A DNA stretch of 64,000 bases from Cristatella mucedo (lineage: Eukaryota > Bryozoa > Phylactolaemata > Cristatellidae): NCBI GenBank assembly GCA_009760855.2, contig WPIO01000146.1, positions 684,001 to 748,000 on the forward strand, in the 5' to 3' direction. Within the stretch, counting starts at the first letter, position 1. Each line of letters begins with the position of its first letter. Shown piece after piece: positions 44,181 through 53,553 of the stretch. Both the position numbers and the translations under genes were made by a program. The notes below the pieces were generated by a model. The model was not told where the DNA came from and searched no databases. It saw only the letters and a list, made by a program, of their open reading frames with translations.

Positions 44181-44570
44181 ATATTCACCTGAAGCATCCG
44201 AGCACAGAACTGATCCAAGTTCGAAGTGGTGCCGTATTGAATTGCAGCGATTACATTTCTTGCTATCCTGTGTGTGCATACAGCTGGTCAGTTCCACCAC
44301 CGGAATATGGCAGCAACCACGAGATGTTTGAGACAAATGACCAACATCAAGGCATTTTGTACTGCACTTCGATGAACATTGCAACCGGGAAAACTGCGGT
44401 CGTCGCATTCAACGTCAGAAATTCAACTACGTCGCACTTGCCAACTTCTCACAAGCAGGAACAGATACAAGATAAGGATGAAAAAAGACAATGCTTAACT
44501 GTCATGGTGGCTGTAGCTGTGGCGTGCCCCTCAGTCTCTGTGGCCATATCTGGGCTTGTGATAGTTCTCT
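44181..44570 (+). CDS. Ig-like domain 2 plus transmembrane exon of the receptor
   Basis: A 390-nt exon with phase-1 borders and textbook splice sites (CTTTGCAG/AT and CTCT/GTAAGT). Residues 1-90 form an Ig domain: VRSGAVLNCSDYISCYPVCA, then YSWSVPPPEYG, then HQGILYCTSMNIATG and KTAVVAFNV. Besides the canonical pair there are two extra cysteines in SCYPVC. A hydrophilic stalk (STTSHLPTSHKQEQIQDKDE) follows, then a hydrophobic span, VMVAVAVACPSVSVAISGL plus VIVLC, that fits one membrane helix. With the preceding exon it makes a type I two-Ig (or longer) membrane protein. The exon is strongly supported; the gene family is not identified. Confidence 0.8.
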
Positions 44571-44702
44571 GTAAGTGAAATCACATCAAGCTTTAGTATG
44601 CGTGGCTAATGTCTCACCGATTAATTCTGATATTCCATGGCAATTATTTGAATGTACTTATATGACTAAGTTATGACTAAGTTGCTTTTCCTTCTTTTCT
44701 AG

Positions 44703-44727
44703 GTCTACGTCGGTCTTTGAAAAGAAG
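44703..44727 (+). CDS. 25-nt micro-exon with stop-transfer residues
   Basis: TTTTCTAG precedes GTCTACGTCGG..., and a GTAATA donor follows AAGAAG. Joined to the phase-1 end of the membrane exon it reads ...VIVLC-LRRSLKR, placing basic residues just inside the membrane as expected for a type I protein. It leaves phase 2. Small exons after the membrane exon are common in receptor genes. Support comes from phase, splice signals and meaning of the residues. Confidence 0.62.
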
Positions 44728-45154
44728 GTAATATGTATTCCTCAATTATAGTAAGGCTGCCTGGCTTGAAATGCTACCCTAAGCTAACTCTCGTCGAATC
44801 TATTTAGCCGTACTTCGTTGACTCAAAAAGTTTTAATCACGCTCTAGGGGAATGTCCAAGTCTTTTGTCCGCATCCATGTTCCCTGCAACACAGTTTTCC
44901 TCCTAAAATCTTCGCTATTTTTTGGTGCTCCATTACTCTATTCACCTTCATTCATGTCCTGATTGCCCTAGTTAATCTAATTGCCTGTAGTCTCAGAAAT
45001 ACGTATGTGAGCCTTCAAGCCCAGTGTCCCGTCTGTTTAATCATAAACCCTGAGTTTCGTCAGCTCATTGTGACTATCATGCACTATGTATTCATGTTGA
45101 AACTTTTTCTTAATTTCCCCAAAGCGGCTATAGCATTATGGCACAAACGGGCTT
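44728..45154. other. Intron stretch
   Basis: Nothing recognised; T- and C-rich in places. Confidence 0.4.
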
Positions 45155-46215
45155 AGTAGGATCTCTGGCGATTAGCAAACACTCTCTCGCTGCATGCATT
45201 GATGACATCCACACGTGGATGGCAGCGAATTTTCTAAAACTAAACGATGACAAAACTAACTTACTAGTCATGGGCAAACCCAGTGTGATTCAGAGATTGG
45301 AAAGCTGTCTCTCAAAATTGGCTCTGCCAGCACATCTCCCGTTTAATCAACTAGAAATCTAGGTGTCATTTTCCAGAGTGACCTCCCGTTAGACGACCAT
45401 ATCAGCTCCACTGTAAAATCTGTCTATTTTCAGCTTCATAAAATTGCAAAAATTCTGGCTTGTTTAAATGGGGATACCACGTCCAAGTTGGTCTAAGCAT
45501 TCACAACCTCTCGTCTCGACTTCCGAAACTCACTGCTTACTGGCCTATCAGCATGTGCGATCAGGCGATTGCAGCTGGTACACAACTCTGCAGCTATGCT
45601 TGTCTGTAGTGAGCGTCGCAGTTGCCACATTACTCCACTTCTCGCCGACCTGCACTGGCTACCAGTCAAGCAACGGATTGACTTCGTGGTTTTGTCGCTC
45701 AATTTACAGTCCCTTCATTCTATAACTCCAGCCTATCTGTCCGACATACTTCCCCATCAAGCCACGCATCGTACCACTCGCTTTTCGGAATCCAACAGTC
45801 TAGAAATACCTCGTACAAACCTTAAATCCTTTGGAGACTGTGCATTTAGTTGGTTTGCTCCCAACGCCTGGAACTCCCTCCCGACCTGCGTCAGAACATC
45901 CCCTGACCTGACCACACTTAAAAGGAACTAAAAAACACAGCTATTAATGACAGCATTTAGTGGGTCCCTGTGATTCTTCGTTCATTTGATTATGCGTGCT
46001 AACACTGAGCATGCTGCAGCTAACCACATTTGCATGCTGACCCTGTGCTAGTTACCCGTAACCATATTATTCATTTCGTTTGTTTTTCAAGCAAGATTTT
46101 GCTTACCATTCAAATGCATTTCCCTTTGCAGCAAATGCAAAGTGCCTAGAAACACATTACGTTCTCTGAGGGCGCTTTATCAAGTACATTATTATAATTA
46201 TTATTATTAAACTAA
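45155..46215 (+). mobile_element. LINE-B copy B18
   Basis: It begins with SLAACIDDIHTWMAANFLKL (45138-45362) and continues to a 120-codon frame (45569-45931) reading LLADLHWLPVKQRIDFVVLS to TPAYLSDILPHQ. The complete 3' UTR, a hairpin with one wobble (AAAGTGCC...GGCGCTTT) and an ATTATAATTATTATTATT tail follow. Frameshifts separate the blocks. Confidence 0.92.
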
Positions 46216-47159
46216 ACCCTGTAGGTATTCATGCAAAGTGCACTTTACCAAGAATATGACGAACGAGCTCAATGGGTTCAGATTCGTCTTGTGCTGTGAC
46301 TTTTAGTAGGAATAATCCGATCAGCAGTCTGATATCAGCAGAAAGCTCTAGAAAGATCTAGAATTTTACTGCATTCGTGTTGATTGCTCATTTAGTATCC
46401 GATTTCGATTTATCTCGATGAATGACAAGATGGCTGTTTATGGATGGTGAAAGACTGAGCACTGAGATATACTCTCCAAAGGAGCGATTAGTTCCGTTAG
46501 ATAGGGTGGGTTAAGCAAGTGAAGTGTCTCCGTATGCCTGACTGAGGGTCGTGAAAATGAGCCGTGCTTGATAAGGAGTCCGTAAATGTCCCACAAAAGT
46601 CAAACGGTGTTGCAGTTGTGACCCTAGTGGAATAGCCCACAAGCTGGTTAGCTCGCCGAAAGTTGCAGACGATTTATGGTGCATTGTGGAATGTGGATTA
46701 AAGGGGTGTATAGTATAGGTGTGATTGGCAGCAAAGTCAATTTACTCGGGTTGAGTTGTAGGCACCTCGATGATATTTGGTTTTATGCGGGCTCTATTTA
46801 ACTAACTTAACAGCCTGCATTTACTAATAGGTCCCTTCTCAGTTAATGTTAAAGTAAGTCAGGAGAGCAAATGACAGTTTAGGCGTCACTGTTGTATGCG
46901 CAAAAAATGCATACGAAACTTTGATTCAGGAAATCTCTTCACTACTTCTACTGCACCTCTTTCTGGTCATTCGTGCCACACATATCTCACGATGCCTTGG
47001 TCTCGAGTACTTATCGATTCAGATGTTTATCAATCGTAATGCTTAGCTACGATTTATATTACATCTCTTTTCTTTATATTCCAAGTTTTTTAATTCATAT
47101 ATGTGAAAGGCCACTGATCTTGCAACAAGTCGTAATGTGGAGCAAGCCATGGTCATTAA
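46216..47159. other. Intron or intergenic stretch
   Basis: Just after the LINE tail, ACCCTGTAG could act as an acceptor. The sequence after it in one frame reads SALYQEYDERAQW before a stop, too short to judge. Nothing else is recognised. Confidence 0.3.
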
Positions 47160-47240
47160 TATTATTAATGGTACAGTTTACAGTACCCTTAGAGAAATTA
47201 ATCTCTGTCTAGTATTTTACATTTGCTATAATAGAAGCAT
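47160..47240 (-). mobile_element. Decayed LINE-B 3' tail B19
   Basis: On minus: GCAAATGTAAAATACTAGAC, then GAGATTAATTTCTCTAAGGG, and an ATTAATATTAAT tail. The hairpin is damaged. Confidence 0.62.
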
Positions 47241-47939
47241 GCTTTTCTTAACCTTGTTCATAAACATACACTTATTATTTTAGTTTATATTTGCTGTTAT
47301 GATAGATTCATTTTCTATCGCTTTGTTGTGAACGCACTTAGATGAAAACGATAATCACTGATCCACATTCCTCAGAAATACCAGAGCTTACAGATTAAAA
47401 CTGTTGAGAATAAAGAATATATTATTGATTACTCTAAAGGTTAATTTTATTTCTTATAACTCGGAACGTACCGTAGGGGTAAGCTGGTTTATACATTCTA
47501 TGGTTTTTCTAGGCTCGCAGCTTTGCGAGACTTGGAAAAGTATTAATGCACCGAGAAAACTTTAATGCTGCTTATTTATTGAGCATTGCTCAAATCTTAA
47601 AAACGGGATACGCTAGCTACTGAAGTCTTCTGCATCTATCAGTGTAACCTGCCCAACGGCTTTATTTCTGACTTTATAAGGAAACTGCTGTGCCTTGTCC
47701 CGATATTCGACTTCGGTCACTTCCTGGAGAAGTGAGTCCGTTTTCATGCCACCATAGTTCGGTCTTGATGTTTGCCTCTAGTGGCAATGTTCATGATGCC
47801 TCCAATGCAAAGATAGTATTGTGGAAGGCTGTCCTCAGTCGTAGGCGGACGCATTTTGTGACCATACAGAGAATTTCAACAGCCACTGTTCCGTGTATCA
47901 TCTAAATTGGAAAAACTACTGCAAGGTGTAAGTAAACCT
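47241..47939. other. Unassigned stretch
   Basis: A 71-codon plus frame (47690-47905) has no recognised domain. Nothing else is seen. Confidence 0.35.
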
Positions 47940-48850
47940 TCAATACAACAGACTTCTTGCTTAGATAACAATAACACGTCTAAGTTGGTCGATGCATTCG
48001 CAACATTCCGTCTTGACTCATGAAACTCAGTGCTAACTGGATTACAGGCATGTGCGATCAGGTGATTGCTGCTTGTGCAAAACTCCACAGCTAGGCTTGT
48101 CTGCCGTGTGAGCGTCACAGTTGCCACATTACTCCACTTCTCCTGACCTGCACTGGCTACCAGTCAAGCAACGGATTGACTTCAAGGATTTCTCGCTCAC
48201 TTTTAGGTCATTTCATTCTTTGGCTCCAGCCTAGCTCTCAGATTTAGTCCCCCACTAGGCCAAGCATTTTACCACCCAGTTTTTTGGAATACAACAGTCT
48301 ATAATAAAAATAATAATATAATTCATTGATATAGCGCGCCAAGAGAATTTAATCTCGATTCGGCCGCTTCACATATGCCTTGGGGCTCGAGCCCACGACC
48401 TCAGTCAGACCTTAGTCGGGGCGAGCACCTTAACCGCTAGAACAAACCACAATACCTTGTCCAAACCTCAAATCCTTTGGAGACCATGCATATAGTTCGT
48501 ATGCTCCCTAAGCATGGAACTCCCTCCAGACTTGTGTCAGAAAATCTCACGTTACCGCATTTTAAAAGATCTAAAAAACGCACCTCTTTAAGATAGCATT
48601 AAGTTGATCCCTATGATTTGCCCTTAATTTGCTTCTGGGTGCTGACACTGTGCATGCTGCCACTAACCATATTTGCGTGCTGACCCTGTGCATGTCACCC
48701 CTAATCATGTTATTCACGTTCTTTGTCTATCAATCATGATATTACTCATCATTCAATTGCATTTCCTTTTGTGGCAAATGTAAAGCTCCTGGAAAAAGAT
48801 GGAGTTCTCTTAGGGAGCTTTATCAAGTTCATTCTTATTATTATTCGTTT
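47940..48850 (+). mobile_element. LINE-B copy B20 carrying a SINE-1 insertion
   Basis: It runs from the DKDTTSKLVHAF-like region through DLHWLPVKQRIDF, is interrupted at 48301-48450 by SINE-1 copy c, and resumes at ATACCTTGTCCAAACCTC. The 3' end hairpin reads AAAGCTCC...GGAGCTTT, a compensated change from the family stem. Confidence 0.88.
48301..48450 (-). repeat. SINE-1 copy c, inside LINE-B
   Basis: On minus: GTTCTAGCGGTTAAGGTGCT (A-box region), GAGGTCGTGGGCTCGAGCCC (B-box region), then GAAGCGGCC...GGCGCGCTATATCAAT and an AT-rich tail of ATTATTTTTATTAT. The LINE-B sequence on each side is continuous when it is removed, which dates it after the LINE-B insertion. Confidence 0.87.
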
Positions 48851-50945
48851 CATACGCTTGCAATAAATGAGGAATGTCAATTCGAGAGACCTACTCGTTA
48901 AGAAGTTCGGCTCTGTATTCAGCTATGCAGTCGGAACCTATACAGGTTGCATTATTGAATCAAAAATGCTCAATCCAAAAGTGCTGACGTCGGCGATCAA
49001 CTACCTCCTTAACTGCTCTAAAGTTAGCTCCATACATAATAATTCCTGTGATGATCTGGCTAATAATTATTCTTGATTCGTTGTGCAGAAGATAGACAAG
49101 ACCGGCGAGTCAATCTCTGCATCAGCAGCATCGCCGTAAAATGGTGTCCCTTGATTCCTTACAGCACCTTAATGTCTACATTCAAACAGGTCAGCAGTGA
49201 TATTGTACTAAAGTTCATATCCCAATTAAAACAGATAACGAGACATTTGGACCCTATTCCCACTGTCCTGCTCCTACGTTCCGTCGATCAGATGCTGCCA
49301 TGTATAACAAACATCGTTAATAAGTCATCAGGCTCAGGTAATGCCTCAGCACCTTTCAAAAAAGCTATAGTCAGGCCACATCTCAAGAAAGTGACACTAG
49401 ACCAAAAGAACTCAAGGAACTGTAGCACCGTCTCCCTTCTACCCTTCCTAACAAAGACAATAGAACGAGTCGTGACAGAACAGCTGAACTCATATATTGT
49501 AACTTCAAAAATTGCTAGTGAGTTCCAGTCAGGATTTAGAGCTAATTACTCCTCAGAGTCATCATCGCTTCAGGTGTAAAACCACCCACTAAGGAATGCA
49601 GACAGGTTACAGTTTTTTTTGCTCGATCGTTCGGCAGCCTTTAGCACTTTCGATCACCAAGTTCTTCTAGAGCACCTCTCATCTCGTCTGGGCATCACAG
49701 CCATTGCTTTGCAAGGGTTCAGGTCCAATCTCGGTGGTTGACTCTAGACTACTGTCGTGAATGGATAAAGGTTATCAGAGGTACCCCTGAAAAATGGGGT
49801 ACCTCAGGGCTTTCTACTACGTCCACTTATTTTTACAGTTTATACTCTCCCTCTTGCCGATGTCATTGCCAAGCACAATCTAGGCTTTAACTTCTATGTG
49901 GATGACACACAGTTGTACCTTTGCTTTGATCCCTCCCAGCCTTAGAGTACCTCGATTTCTCTCAATTCTCTTGCTGAATGTAATGATGACATCCACAGAT
50001 GGATGGCAGCAAATTTCCTTAAATCAAGTAATGATAAAACTTACTTTCTAGTTGTGGGCAGTCAATAAGTGATTCAGAAATTGGAAAGGCTAACACTCAA
50101 AATCAGCTCTTCCAGCTTATCTCCTGTTGAATGTGCAGGAAATACAGGTGTCACGGTCCAAGGTTACCTCTCGTTAGACGACCAAAGTACATCCACAGTC
50201 AAATCCGCCTACTTTCAGCTACATGACATTGCTAAAATTTGGGCTTGCTTAGATGGGTATACCACGTCTCAATTGGTCCATGCATTTGTGAAATCCCGTC
50301 TAGACTTATGCAACTCACTGCTTGATGGCATACCGGCATGTGTAATCAGGCGATTACAGCTGGTGCGAAACTCTGCAGCTAGGTTTGTCTGTGGTGAGCC
50401 TAACAGTTGCCACATCACCCCTTCTCGCCGACCTGCATTAGCTACCAGTCAACCAACGGATCAACTTCAAGGTTAAGTCGCTCACTTTTAGGAACCTAAG
50501 TTCGTTGGCTACCACCTACCTTTCAGATCAACTCCTCCACCTGATCAAACTGTTAACCTTCACGCAGTATAAACCTAAAATCGTTTGGAGATGGAGCATT
50601 TAGTTCGTATGCCCCAAAGCCTGGAACTCACTTCAGAATTTCGTCCCAATTTTTCTTGACTTGAACGCATAGAAAAAGAGCTTACAAACACATCTATTTA
50701 GGACGGAATTTAGTGGGTCCGTGTAATTCGTCCTGTATGTGCTTATGCGTGCTCACCCTGTGCATACTGTAACTAACTACACTTGACCGTGTGCATTTCA
50801 CCCCAAACCATGTTATGCAAGTTATTTATCAAGCATGATACCACTCATTATTCGACCGTGCTTCTTTGGCAGCCTATAAAAAGCGCCTAGAAAGAGACTG
50901 AGTTCACTGAGGGTGCTTAATCAAATATAATAATTATTATTATTA
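48851..50945 (+). mobile_element. LINE-B copy B21, long
   Basis: It starts in the EN-RT linker and extends through the whole RT, C-terminal region and 3' UTR to a hairpin and (ATT)n tail near 50930. It is the longest plus-strand LINE-B copy. Frame breaks occur at about 49078, 49580, 49740 and 49950. It abuts the 3' end of copy B20 head to tail. Confidence 0.9.
49073..49935 (+). pseudogene. LINE-B reverse transcriptase (copy B21), frameshifted
   Basis: A 168-codon frame (49073-49579) reads FKKAIVRPHLKKVTLDQKNS, STVSLLPFLTKTIERVV and KIASEFQSGFRANYSSESS. In shifted frames follow LDRSAAFSTFDHQVLLEHLS (motif A, where LLDLSAAFDTIDH is expected), [20 protein letters not shown] (motif B) and [12 protein letters not shown] (motif C, YVDD, a known functional variant). 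Several frame changes within 500 bases make it non-functional. Confidence 0.88.
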
Positions 50946-51544
50946 TTATTCGCCGGCATTCAAAGCAAGGAGCATATGGTCTGCTTTCAAAAAACACGAT
51001 TTCGTTGAGTACAAAGATCATACCAAACGGCTTTAGGTCAAAGATCTCTTAGAGCCCATCGACTGTAGTCAATAGGACGTAAAACCACGTCCAGTCAAGG
51101 GCAACTGTCCTTTTCAAATTTTTGCAGACTATAAAGTTATGCTAAACCAATCATAAGTTATATCGTTGGCTAGCAATTGAGACAATAGTTGAACAACTAG
51201 AAAGCGGCAACAGGTTTTTAAGGTTTGATTTTTGTCGTAATTATGGACAGTTACTCATTTTAGAGTGTAGGGTAATTACTCATTACTACGCCTATAAGGC
51301 TAATGCACGACGAGCGAAATATGTATTATAACGTAGAGTAACTCCATTTCAAACTCCACAATGCGGAAAAGACTATACGGTATCGACTAGCCTATGGCAG
51401 AATCTTCAACGCATAAACTGCAGCTGCATTCCGGCTTCTCGTTTAAGAAGAGCTTTGGCACTCCAGCACTTTGACAAAAATCGCGATACAATAAATTTTT
51501 GGTAAAGCACCATAATATTACTGAATCTTTGTTTTTTAAGTAAT
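50946..51544. other. Unassigned stretch
   Basis: Minus-strand frame 51387-51599 overlaps the SINE and is not convincing. Nothing else. Confidence 0.35.
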
Positions 51545-51674
51545 TAATTTGGTATAATGCCCTAATATAACCGAATCTTTGTTCGGGTTCCGGACGCATT
51601 TCATGTGCTCAAGCCGACGACTTTGGCCAGAACATGGTTGGGTTGAGCACCGTAACCACTAGGACGAACCTGTG
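51545..51674 (-). repeat. SINE-1 copy d, diverged
   Basis: On minus: TCGTCCTAGTGGTTACGGTG, AAGTCGTCGGCTTGAGCACA, then GAAATGCGTCCGG and an AATATT-type end. The head is clear; the LINE-like tail stem is largely lost. Confidence 0.68.
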
Positions 51675-52334
51675 CTCATAGGCCACAAGAAGTAGCTCGG
51701 GCAGCGGAATTGTATTGACACGACATCGTTTTCCGGGATCCATTGAGTTCATAAAGCAAGGGCTTAGGCTGTGCCGAGAGAAGAGTGGCACCAAACCCTC
51801 ATACCAGGTGATCCATCGTTGGAAGTCTGTTGGTCTTTCAAGGTGAATGATGGCAGCCACGCGTCGCCTTTAGTCGGCCGTCAATCTCGGTCCTCAACCA
51901 CCCTTACATGACGGTCAGATGCACTTGTTGAGACCTCTGATCACTGCCTCTGGTAAAAATTTGTTATGCTCTGATGCTTAGCACTTCCATTTATGAAATG
52001 TTTTAATCGCGATCAGCATTGTGGTTTTACGTTCCCTCACTCACAGGCAGTCCCTATAGTCCGTCAGCCTCGCCATGGCACAAACTTTATGTACTGCTGA
52101 CATCGTTTCATCTCAGTCGTCGATGATCTGAGCATCTGAAGCTTCTTCATCATGCACTTACCTCTTAAAATTATGGCTATGTGTAGCAATGCTTCGGAAA
52201 ACCATCTCAATCAGCTCATAATTTTTTCTGATAAATCATGACTTAAACAATGTCGATGTAATAGGAAGCTGGTAGGTATTGAAGACTCTGTTATTTAACG
52301 CTTTGGAACACTGCTGCTGCTGCAAAAACGATTC
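51675..52334. other. Unassigned stretch
   Basis: An 83-codon minus frame (51609-51860) has no recognised domain. Some sequence near 52100-52330 may be strongly diverged LINE-A. Confidence 0.35.
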
Positions 52335-53180
52335 AACTGAACTTGCGCACATAGAACAGCCCAAGTGTAGCTGGACTAAAGGCTTTGCTCTTCGAACAGC
52401 TGATGTGGTTGGGCGACCGTCATCTTGTGCTCTGAACTTCGGTGTCGTCTTCGATAGCAGCCTAACTTATGAAAGCTTCATTAAGAAGACTGCTTCCACA
52501 GCTATCCATCACGCCCGATCTCTATCAAAGCTTAGGAACTATTTTTTACTGTGGCAAGCGAAACATGAACTACCCCATCAACTATTTCTTGACTAGTTCA
52601 CTGCAATTCCGTTTTCGCTGGGCTATCGAAAAAAGCCTCTAGGCCACTGCAGTAAGCTGTGAATGTGCTTGCAAGGCAAGGTTTTCCGCGTGTCTGCTTT
52701 GCTAAAACAGTGAGGGTGACTGGTTGCTGTTTAAAGGATACAGTGCGAAATCATTATGTTGACCAAAAGTGTCCACTACGGCTTAACCCCTACCTACATA
52801 GCTAAACTGCTGCAACAGTTTTAGCATCCCTAGGTCCTGTATGGTCAATGGGTTATCTGTTCCATTTCGTCGCTTAAAGGCCGTTGTCGACAGATGTTCT
52901 TGTTCAGCCGGTCCTAGACTAGAACTGTGAAGCTCATTTCCACAGTTCCTTTGCAGCGACAGCTACTCTCATACTTCCGACGATGGTCTATCCTTTCCAG
53001 CCGTCCTGAGCTGCTTCTTTCCAACTACTCACGACATAAACGGCTCACCCGAATCAGCTATGCTTCTCTTTGTCACGTGAGATGAAGTCAAGTTGGTACG
53101 CAATGCCTACTACACACAGCATAGGCTATGAACGCTCTTTACAGAACTCTCTTTCATAACAATGGATAAAGTCAGCGTCT
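52335..53180 (+). mobile_element. LINE-A copy A10, diverged
   Basis: The 105-codon frame at 52279-52596 includes GFALRTADVVGRPSSCALNF followed by GVVFDSSLTYESFIKKTAST and HHARSLSKLRN, the LINE-A post-RT block. Downstream the 3' coding and UTR regions are recognisable to about 53160 (GTGAGATGAAGTCAAGTTGG). The terminal hairpin is decayed. It lies in the presumed last intron of the receptor gene. Confidence 0.82.
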
Positions 53181-53417
53181 AACTTCTCATACTAACAGAT
53201 GCATACTGAGATAAATTGAAGAAATAGAAAAGCGTGCAGCCTTTTTAAAACTGACAGTCCAGGTTCTAAAGGAAATAGTTGTCCGGGTGATAATTTGAGC
53301 AAGTAGTCTTGGGTAATGTACCCTAGTTGATGGCACATAAGTTTCAGAGATTTTGTGTGAACAATTATATTGGCTACACATGGACATAGTCACACCGTCA
53401 ACTACCCGACGATGCAG

Positions 53418-53553
53418 CAGAATGAGAAAACTAGACTGTCAAAATTATCTTAACGAAGATTGCCATAAAGACTACAGTAAGGCGCAAACTAAGGGATCTG
53501 TTGACAGAATAAAGGGAAACGTAATATACATTTATAACATGTATACTAGATGA
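53418..53553 (+). CDS. Candidate terminal exon, tyrosine-rich cytoplasmic tail
   Basis: A tandem acceptor (GATGCAGCAG) at 53416-53420 allows two starts three bases apart. Both are phase 2 and so fit the donor of the micro-exon at 44727. The joined tail reads RMRKLDCQNYLNEDCHKDYS, then KAQTKGSVDRIKGNVIYIYN and MYTR before TGA at 53551. It contains a YLNE site (a YxN pattern, as bound by Grb2-type SH2 domains in other proteins) and several further tyrosines, but no ITAM. The 8.7-kb intron is filled with LINE-B and LINE-A copies. The polypyrimidine tract is weak, so the link is plausible rather than proven. Confidence 0.42.

Noticed and set aside
12493-53436. A shared 15-mer (ATGAGAAAACTAGAC) at 12493 and at 53422 as evidence of paralogous tail exons
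   Set aside because: A match of this length is expected by chance about once or twice in a self-comparison of this size, and the frame at 12493 stops after two more codons.
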